A model generated the notes under the pieces. That model saw only the letters and a list, made by a program, of their open reading frames with translations. It ran no database searches and was not told where the DNA came from. This document shows positions 1 through 5,430 of a DNA stretch of 5,430 bases, one piece after another. A program made the position numbers and the translations under genes. Every line of letters begins with the position of its first letter. Within the stretch, counting starts at the first letter, position 1. This DNA is from Caldilineaceae bacterium (GTDB lineage Bacteria > Chloroflexota > Anaerolineae > Caldilineales > Caldilineaceae), in the NCBI GenBank assembly GCA_012032975.1, contig JAAUPU010000273.1, positions 1-5,430 of the forward strand, given 5' to 3'.

Positions 1-1024
1 ATCAGGTCTTGCTGGTGGCGGAGAAATACCAGACCGGCTTTGACCAACCCTTGCTGCACACCATGTACGTGGACAAACGGTTGTCCGGCATCCACGCCGT
101 ACAGACACTCTCGCGCCTGAACCGCACGACGCCCGGCAAAGAAGATACCTTCGTACTCGACTTCGTCAACGAGCCGAACGAGATCTACGCAGCGTTCAAG
201 CCTTTCTACGAAGTGACGAGCATGGGCGACACCGCAGATCCCCAGCAACTCAATGACCTGGTCTATCGGCTGGTCGAGTGGCGCGTCTTCGATCTGGTGG
301 ACGTGGATGCCTGGTGTCAGATCTGGTTTGGCAACCGGCGCAATCCCACCGGCGCCGAACACAGGCGATTGAACAGCATTCTTGATAGGGTGGTGGAGCG
401 CTTCAAGAAATTGAAAGATGAGGAGAAGGAAGAATTCAAGAGCCAGTTGATGAGCTTTCGCAACCTCTATCTGTTCCTCTCGCAGATCATCCCCTACCAG
501 GATTCTGACCTGGAGAAACTCTACACCTTTGGCCGTTACCTGCTCACCAAACTGCCGCGGCGTGAAGATGGACAGACGGTGGTCGTGGATGACGAAGTGC
601 AACTCAAATATTATCGATTGCAGAAGATCAGCGAAGGGTCCATCGATCTGGCATCCGGGGAAGTTCAACCAATCATCGGTCCCTCCGAGGTGGGTACCGG
701 ACGACCGGACGAGGAAGTTCCGCTCTCCACCTTGGTCGACCAACTCAACGAACGTTTTGGCACAGAGTTTGGACCGGCTGACCAACTCTTCTTCGACCAG
801 GTGCGAGAGATGGCCGTAGCCGACGAGCATCTACGCCAGGCCGCAGGGTCAACAGCGTAGAAAACTTCAAACCGGTCTTCGACAAACAACTCGAGACGCT
901 CCTGACCGAAAGAATGGACGATAACGAAGATATCTTCAAGCGTGTGATGGACAACGACACCTTTCGAGAGGCGGTAACCAGCCATCTGGTGCAGGCGGTG
1001 TATGATCAGATCAGACGCTCTTGA
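1..1024 (+). CDS. hsdR: Type I restriction enzyme R subunit (HsdR), C-terminal part, frameshifted
   Basis: This is the motor and nuclease subunit of a type I restriction-modification complex, which translocates DNA using ATP and cuts unmodified DNA. The frame is open from the left edge (codons from position 3), so the nuclease domain and most helicase motifs lie outside the window. Visible near the start are helicase superfamily 2 motif V (VAEKYQTGFDQP, fragment residues 5-16) and motif VI (QTLSRLNRT, residues 34-42). A long charged helical region typical of HsdR C-termini follows. The uncorrected frame stops at 858-860. Adding one G to the GGG at 846-848 continues the protein through VNSVENFKPVFDKQLE and RMDDNEDIFKRVM to a TGA at 1022-1024, giving 340 visible residues. 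The restored tail resembles the conserved HsdR C-terminus from memory. hsdM and hsdS, if present, are outside the window. The family call is firm; whether the gene is really broken is not known. Confidence 0.88.
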
Positions 1025-1040
1025 AGAAGTCGCACGTCGC

Positions 1041-1084
1041 GAATGGCTCTTTGCTTGAATAGCCGTTCTTGACGCGTTTGCGTC
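1041..1084 (+). terminator. Weak hairpin pair downstream of hsdR, possible terminator
   Basis: Seventeen bases after the corrected hsdR stop, GAATGGCT (1041-1048) pairs with AGCCGTTC (1061-1068). This makes an 8-pair stem with one G-T pair and a 12-base loop. A second short stem, GACGC-GTTT-GCGTC (1071-1084), follows directly. Neither is followed by a clear T run, so a classical intrinsic terminator is not shown. The location between two convergent genes is where one would expect transcription to end. Apart from this, the gap 1025-1146 shows nothing recognisable. Confidence 0.25.
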
Positions 1085-1146
1085 GCTCGGACATCGGCCC
1101 CGCCCCATAGCTTCGCCGACTGCTCCCATCACATCACTGAACAGCC

Positions 1147-4100
1147 TCAGCCCGACTCTTTCCCTTGCACTTCAGCCAAACATCTTTCTAACTCTTCGGC
1201 CAACTCTGCCACGAACGGCTCCTCGATCATCGCGCCAGGATAGACGCGGAAGTCGTGTCGATCCACCCCTTCTTCGGCCAGATCGCGCCATTCGGCCTGC
1301 GGTGTGTCGTAGCGCGAGAAGACCTTGACGGGCCGGAAATAGGTGATGCGACCCTCATATTTGGCGGGTCGATAGCGTCGCAGCGCACCGTCGTTGACCT
1401 CGATGAGCTGGTAGCGATAGGCGCCGCCGCTGCGCAGGTCCATCCACCACAGACGCAGCCGCCGTTTGAGGATGTTGAGCTTGCGCGCGATATAGGCTTT
1501 TCTCTCTTTGCCGCTGAGAATGGCGAAGTTTCCCCACAGAAACTCAAAGCGCTGCCACTGGAAGCGAACGGCCTCCTGGGGCACGTGCTCGCTCGCGCCG
1601 GCCCAATTCTGGGTGTCGAAGAGCGCGAGCAAGCCGACCTCCTCGCCCTGGGCGTGCAACTGCTGCGCCATCTCAAAGGCCAGCGTGCCGCCAGTGCAAT
1701 AGCCGCCCAGGTAATAGGGCCCCTCTGGTTGCAGCGAACGAATTTCGTGTACGTAATGCGCGGCCATCTCGCCGATCTCGGTGTGGGGCGGATGGCGACC
1801 GTCCAGTCCCTGCGCCTGGAGACCATAGAAAGGTTGGTCCGGCCCCAGATGGCGCGAGAGATCGCGATAATAGAGGATGTTGCCGTCGCCGCCATGCACG
1901 CAGAAAAAGGGCGGTTTGGAACCGCCAGGCTGGATCGCGACCAGCGAGGTCCACGGCGGTTGCCAATGCTCCTGGCGCAGAATGTCGGCCAGTTGTTCGA
2001 CGGTGGGCGCCTGAAAGAGAGTCGCCAGCGAGAGCGTCTTGCCAAAGCGCTCTTCGATCTGGGCAAAGAGGCGCACGGCCAGCAGCGAATGGCCGCCCAG
2101 CTCGAAGAAATTGTCGCGGATGCCGATGGGTTTGCGCCCCAAAATAGTTTCCCACATCTTGGCCAGTTGCAATTCCAGCGCATCCCTGGGCGCGACCAAC
2201 GCGCCGGCCAGCTCCGGGCGAAGCTGGTCTGGGGCGGGCAACGCGCGGCGGTCCACCTTGCCGTTGGGACTGATGGGCAGCGCGTCCAGCGGGACAAATG
2301 CCGTTGGCAACATATAGTCGGGTAGCTGTTGGGCAAGAAAGCGATGCAGATCGCTGGTGGTCGATGTGTGGCTGCCAACGGGGACGAAGTAGGCCACCAG
2401 CCGTCGATCTTCGCCGGTCTTGCCCAACGTGATCACCGTCGCATCCTGTACGCCCGGATGCTGGGAGAGTACAGCCTCGATCTCGCCCAGTTCGATGCGG
2501 AAGCCGCGCACCTTGACCTGGTGGTCGATGCGACCTAGATAGTCTATCTCGCCGTCGGGCAACAAGCGCCCCAGGTCGCCGGTGCGATAGAGCCGCACCC
2601 CCGCTTCGTCACTGAACGGGTGGGGTACGAAGCTCTCCTTGGTCAATTCAGGCCGCTTCAAATAGCCGCGGCTCAGGCCGATGCCGCCGATGTAGAGTTC
2701 GCCCGGAACCCCTACCGGCGCCGGTTGCCGATTCTGATCCAGCAGATAGACCTGGGTATTGGCAATCGGTCGGCCCACCGGCGGGCGACGGCTGCCATCT
2801 TCGCAGACGCCAATCGTCGCGCAGACGGTCGCCTCTGCCGGACCATAGGCGTTGAGGAAGCGCCAATGTGCGTGCGCATTTTCGGTCCAGCGCGCCACAA
2901 TGTCGGCGGAGCAGGCCTCGCCAGCCGAGACGATGGTGCGCAACGCCGGATATGCCTCCACCGGCAGGATGGCCAGCGCGGATGGGGGCAACGTCACCGT
3001 GCTGATCGCCTCTTTGGTCAGCAGCCGCGCCAGGGCCGGACCGGGCAGCATCTCATCGGGTTGGGCCAGGATCAATGTCGCGCCGGCCAGCAAGGCCATC
3101 GCCACCTCCGAGACCGCGGCGTCGAAGCTGAACGAGGCAAACTGGAGCACCCGGTCGCCGGGCAGCACATCGAAGGCGTCGATCTGCACCCTGGCCAGAT
3201 TACAGAGTCCGCGATGCTCGACCAGCACCCCCTTGGGTTTGCCGGTCGAGCCGGAGGTGAAAATGACATAGGCCAGGTCGCTCAACGCGGCGCCGCCCCT
3301 CAAGATTCTGGTCGGAGTCCAGGTCGGCTGATTGTGCGGCGATCTGGGGCCATCCGTGTCGAGCAGAGAGTGTGCGCCGCCGACTGCGGCAACTCGGAGA
3401 GCAACCGCTGCTGGGTCAACAAAATTTGGGGAGCGCCCGACCCGGCGTCGGGCGCGATCTCGTCGAGCATAAAGGCCAGGCGCGCCGGCGGATAGCGGGG
3501 GTCCAGCGGCACATAGGCGCCGCCCGCCTTGAGGATGCCCAGCAAGCCGACCACCATCTCCAGCGAACGTTCGATGCAAATGCCGACCATCACATCCGGC
3601 CCGACGCCCAACCCGCGCAGATAGCGCGCCAACTGATTGGCGCGGTGATTGAGTTCACGGTAACTCAGCGAAGCAGCGCCAAAGTGGACCGCGACCGCGT
3701 CGGGCATCGTCGCCGCTTTCGTTTCAAAAACCCGATGGACAAGCCCCTGCAACGGCACGCCAGAGCCGACCTCGCCATCGAAACGGGTATCGTTCCACTC
3801 GGATAGGATCTGTTGGCGCTCAGCAGCGGTGAGGAGAGGCAGCTCCCCGATCTCTCTGTCCGGCTCGGCGACGATCGCGGCGAGCAGGGTTTCGAACGTG
3901 GCCGGCCATGCGCGCGATGGTCGCGGCGTTGAAGAGATCGGCGTTGTAGTCAAGCCATCCGCCCAGACCCTCGCGCCCGTTGACCATATCCAGCGTCAGG
4001 TCGAACTTGGACATGCCGCTGTCCAGCGGGAAGGACGAAACCGTCAATCCCGGCAATTCAATCGCCTGGGGTGCCTCGCTCTCCAGGGTAAACATGACCT

Positions 4101-5377
4101 GGAAGATGGGGTTGTAGCTAAGATCTCGGCTGGGCTGAAGGTGTTCCACCAGCTTCTCGAAGGGCAGACTCGCATGGCTGAACAACTCGGTTGCCGTCCC
4201 CCGCACCCTTCGCAAAAGTTCCCGAAAGGGAGGATTGCCAGAGAGGTCGGTGCGCAGGACCAGCGTATTGATAAACATGCCGACCAGCCCCTGCACCTCT
4301 GCTTCATCGCGATTGGCGTACGGGGTGCCGATGACCACATCTTCCTGACCGGAATAGCGCCAGAGCAGCGTGTCGAAGGCCGCCAGCAGGGTCATGAAGA
4401 GCGTCGCGCCCTCCTGCCGACCCAGCGTCTGCAAACCCTGGGTCAGGGCATGGCTCAAGGAAAAATAGTGACGGCCTCCCCGGAAGCGCTGGATCGATGG
4501 CCGCGGGCGGTCGGTGGGCAGATCGAGGAGCGGCGGTGCGCCGGCCAGCTTCTGCTCCCAGTAGGAAAATTCGGGTTGGATGTCCTGGTTGCGGAATTGC
4601 TGGCGCTGCCAACGGGCGAAGTCGGCATATTGAATGGTTAGTTCGGGCAGCGGGGGTGGGTCCAAAATGGGAAGTGGTTCGGCGGTTGCACCTTCCCGTT
4701 GCGGCTCGCGGTTGCCGTTGAAAGCCACATTCGCTTCAAGATAGGCCGAATAGAAGGTGGCAAGCTCGCGGCTGAAAACGCCGACCGACCACGAGTCGTT
4801 GACGATGTGATGGAGGGTGAGCAGAAAAGGCAGTGCTCACCATAGGCCGGGCGGTCGGCCTCCGTGCGTTCTGTCAAGGGGAAGAGCGTCACCCGCAAAA
4901 GCGGACCGTGGGCAAGGTCAAAGGGCTGTCGGACTTCGGCGGCGGCCATTTGGCGCGCCGCCGCCTCGCGCTCGTTGGCATCGATCTGGCGGCCATCGCC
5001 CACTTCGACGATGCGGACCGGCACGTACAGATCAGCGCGATCACCTGGACAGGCCGACCTTCGCGCTTGGCAAAGGTGGTGCGCAATGCCTCGTGGCGTG
5101 CGACGATTGCGTTGATGCTGGCCTCCAGCGCGGCCACGTTGAGTTGGCCGGAAAGACGCAGAGCCAGATAGTCGTTGTAATGCGCGCCCCCCTCCAGTTG
5201 ATCCACGACCCAGAGGCTTTGCTGGGCAAACGAAAGCTCCAGCGGCGCATCTGGATCGCGTTTGGGGATGACCGGTTCCTGGCTGCGTTTGATGCCTTGC
5301 TCCGCCAGCATTTTTTCCAACAAGGCGCGCTTTTCGGCCGCCAATGCGCCAGAACCAAGCAGACTGTCCAGCGACAC
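1147..5377 (-). CDS. Nonribosomal peptide synthetase, terminal module C-A-T-TE, interrupted by four frameshifts
   Basis: This gene adds the last amino acid to a peptide and releases it. In the corrected 1410-residue protein the domains are condensation (about 45-490), adenylation (516-1050), thiolation (1066-1133) and thioesterase (1156-1405), all with their core motifs. The raw sequence splits it into segments read from 5377, 5033, 4822, 3896 and 3361. Breaks are near 5034-5036 (one G missing), 4823-4824 (one C missing), 3897 (one extra G) and 3362-3363 (one C missing). Together these corrections give a length divisible by three and a single frame ending in TGA at 1147-1149. The GTG start at 5377 is chosen because a strong ribosome binding site precedes it and the N-terminus (EKRALLEKMLAEQG) is the usual helical lead-in to a C domain. 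Apparent starts at 5024, 4728, 3953 and 3579 lie inside domains and are artefacts. No epimerisation or methylation domain is present. The final peptide cannot be named. Confidence 0.92.
1165..1914 (-). other. NRPS thioesterase (TE) domain with cysteine nucleophile
   Basis: This alpha/beta hydrolase domain releases the peptide by hydrolysis or cyclisation. The opening strand and oxyanion region are PFFCVHGGDG (1157-1166). The nucleophile elbow is GGYCTGG, with Cys1228 (codon TGC at 1696-1698) where serine is usual. The acid is probably Asp1255 in LALFDTQNW. A long charged, tryptophan-rich stretch (about 1270-1330) is the likely lid. Near the end, where many TE domains have a PGxH-type histidine, this one reads VYPGAMIEEPFV (1379-1390) without histidine. 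The nearest is His1375, a few residues earlier. From memory, a group of Cys-type TEs in environmental NRPSs ends in a similar VYPAGMLVEPFV, so this may be a subfamily trait and not damage. Type I TE identity is secure; its chemistry is not. Confidence 0.88.
1981..2184 (-). other. NRPS thiolation (T, peptidyl carrier) domain
   Basis: This carrier domain holds the activated amino acid and then the peptide as a thioester. The signature DNFFELGGHSLLAVRL is complete, and Ser1098 in LGGHS is the site for the phosphopantetheine arm. The usual first helix (LELQLAKMWETILGR) precedes it, and the closing motif (LATLFQAPTVEQLADIL) follows. It lies within an uninterrupted reading frame. No phosphopantetheinyl transferase gene is seen in the window. 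Confidence 0.93.
2230..3833 (-). other. NRPS adenylation (A) domain, predicted aromatic (tyrosine-like) substrate
   Basis: This domain activates an amino acid with ATP and loads it on the T domain. All core motifs are visible: LSYREL (571-576), LKAGGAYVPLDP (616-627), FTSGSTGKPKG (707-717), NAYGPAEAT (843-851), GELYIGGIGLSRGYL (from 893), YRTGDL (931-936), GRIDHQVKVRGFRIELGEIE (from 949), LPDYMLP (1019-1025) and NGKVDR (1039-1044). Aligning by eye to the GrsA pocket positions gives D753, A754, S757, T796, V817, A819, A844, V852, C853 and K1041, that is DASTVAAVCK. GrsA (phenylalanine) has DAWTIAAICK. The S in place of W matches tyrosine-type codes as I recall them. D753 and K1041 are the usual contacts for the amino and carboxyl groups, so an alpha-amino acid is expected. 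One missing base near 3362 falls before the FTSGSTG loop. Confidence 0.9.
3433..3455. repeat. Perfect 9-bp inverted repeat with 5-base loop inside the A domain
   Basis: GCGCCCGAC (3433-3441) pairs perfectly with GTCGGGCGC (3447-3455) around the loop CCGGC. It lies inside the NRPS coding region and encodes part of a small A-P-D-A-G-S-G-A-P stretch (about residues 642-650). There the family usually has a short variable link before the ILLTQ strand. It may be chance in GC-rich sequence, or a hairpin that helps cause sequence errors nearby (the 3362 frameshift is about 70 bases away). Confidence 0.6.
3910..5245 (-). other. NRPS condensation (C) domain
   Basis: This domain forms the peptide bond between the upstream peptide and the amino acid loaded on this module. 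Motifs in order, by corrected residue: SFAQQSLW (C1, 49-56), RHEALRTTF (C2, 94-102), catalytic HHIVND (C3, 190-195), YADFARWQR (C4, 251-259), IGTPYANR followed by GMFINTLVLR (C5, from 350), and HASLPFEKLVEHLQPSRDLS (C6, from 402) running into NPIFQVMF. The second catalytic histidine is present. The usual HHxxxDG ends in S instead of G, and C1 has S where R is common. The domain crosses two frameshifts (near 5035 and 4823) and ends just before a third (3897). An ordinary chain-elongating C domain is most likely; I could not separate the LCL and DCL subtypes by eye. Confidence 0.93.
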
Positions 5378-5430
5378 TAGATGCTTCCCCTTTCGGCCAC
5401 CGGAGCAGGCTGGGCGACGGGCTTGCTCGC
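5377..5430 (-). CDS. C-terminal end of a probable upstream gene in the same operon
   Basis: A minus-strand frame enters from the right edge and ends ASKPVAQPAPVAERGSI before a TAG at 5379-5377. The stop shares its final G with the NRPS GTG start (TAGTG), an arrangement typical of translationally coupled genes. The proline- and alanine-rich tail resembles a flexible linker or carrier-protein tail and would suit an upstream synthetase subunit. Only 17 codons are visible, so an open frame by chance cannot be excluded and no function can be read from it. Confidence 0.4.
   Translation of the reverse strand, partial: ASKPVAQPAPVAERGSI
5384..5393 (-). promoter_or_regulatory. Ribosome binding site for the NRPS gene
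   Basis: Read on the minus strand, AAAGGGGAAG lies just before the GTG at 5377, with eight bases between the AGGGGA core and the start codon. This purine-rich site supports GTG at 5377 as the start. It lies inside the last codons of the upstream frame, so translation of the two genes is probably coupled. Confidence 0.65.

Noticed and set aside
1071..1084. GACGC-GTTT-GCGTC stem as a stand-alone intrinsic terminator
   Set aside because: The stem has only five pairs and is not followed by a T run. It is kept only as part of a low-confidence terminator region.
665..1132. Minus-strand open frame of 155 residues across the end of hsdR
   Set aside because: It overlaps hsdR coding sequence in antisense and has no recognisable domain. 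The conserved HsdR tail is on the plus strand.
1255..2325. Long plus-strand open frame (356 residues) opposite the NRPS TE, T and A regions
   Set aside because: It is antisense to well-conserved domains and shows no recognisable family or motif. Open antisense frames are expected in GC-rich coding DNA.
2620..3495. Plus-strand open frame of 291 residues opposite the A domain
   Set aside because: It is rich in R, A, G and Q with low-complexity composition, mirrors the codon bias of the A domain on the other strand, and has no motif.
3300..3953. A separate small adenylation-like gene starting at 3953
   Set aside because: Its first 19 residues are an out-of-frame reading of the C-domain end, and the conserved part begins exactly at the frameshift at 3897. 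It is the middle of the NRPS gene.
3829..4641. Plus-strand open frame of 270 residues opposite the C domain
   Set aside because: It is an antisense shadow; the minus strand carries the full C4 to C6 condensation motifs here.
3362..5036. Programmed ribosomal frameshifting as the cause of the NRPS breaks
   Set aside because: There are four sites of differing direction, none with a clear slippery heptamer or a well-placed downstream structure. Simple indels explain them better.

Overview
The window holds the ends of two unrelated, convergent loci. On the left, plus strand, is the C-terminal third or so of a type I restriction enzyme R subunit (hsdR), cut by the left edge. On the right, minus strand, one large nonribosomal peptide synthetase (NRPS) gene fills positions 1147-5377. 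It encodes a complete terminal module in the order condensation (C), adenylation (A), thiolation (T), thioesterase (TE). At the far right edge lie the last codons of a probable further minus-strand gene, whose TAG stop shares its G with the NRPS GTG start, so this looks like the end of an NRPS operon.

The main thing to know is that both genes are broken by single-base frameshifts. hsdR has one, near 846-848. The NRPS has four, near 5034-5036, 4823-4824, 3897 and 3362-3363. Conserved family sequence continues without loss on both sides of each break. Correcting the four NRPS sites (three missing bases, one extra) gives exactly one open frame of 1410 residues. Correcting the hsdR site restores a 58-residue conserved C-terminus. 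Naive gene calling would report about five NRPS fragments (starts at 5377, 5024, 4728, 3953 and 3579), and these should be read as one gene. Five single-base indels in two unrelated genes, mostly losses in G or C runs, point to uncorrected sequencing or assembly error (for example a long-read or metagenomic draft) more than to pseudogenes.

How the parts work together: the C domain would accept a peptide from an upstream synthetase. The A domain would activate an amino acid, predicted aromatic and probably tyrosine-like from its pocket residues (DASTVAAVCK). The T domain would carry it on phosphopantetheine, and the TE domain would release the finished peptide. The TE is the most unusual part: its nucleophile is a cysteine (GYCTGG), and the usual histidine motif near the C-terminus is replaced by VYPGAMIEEPFV.

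The organism is a GC-rich bacterium. The general style of the HsdR and NRPS sequences would suit Chloroflexota or another environmental phylum, but that is a guess and no phylogenetic marker is present. I found no tRNA, rRNA, CRISPR array, insertion sequence or phage gene. The 122-base gap between the convergent genes holds only a weak hairpin.
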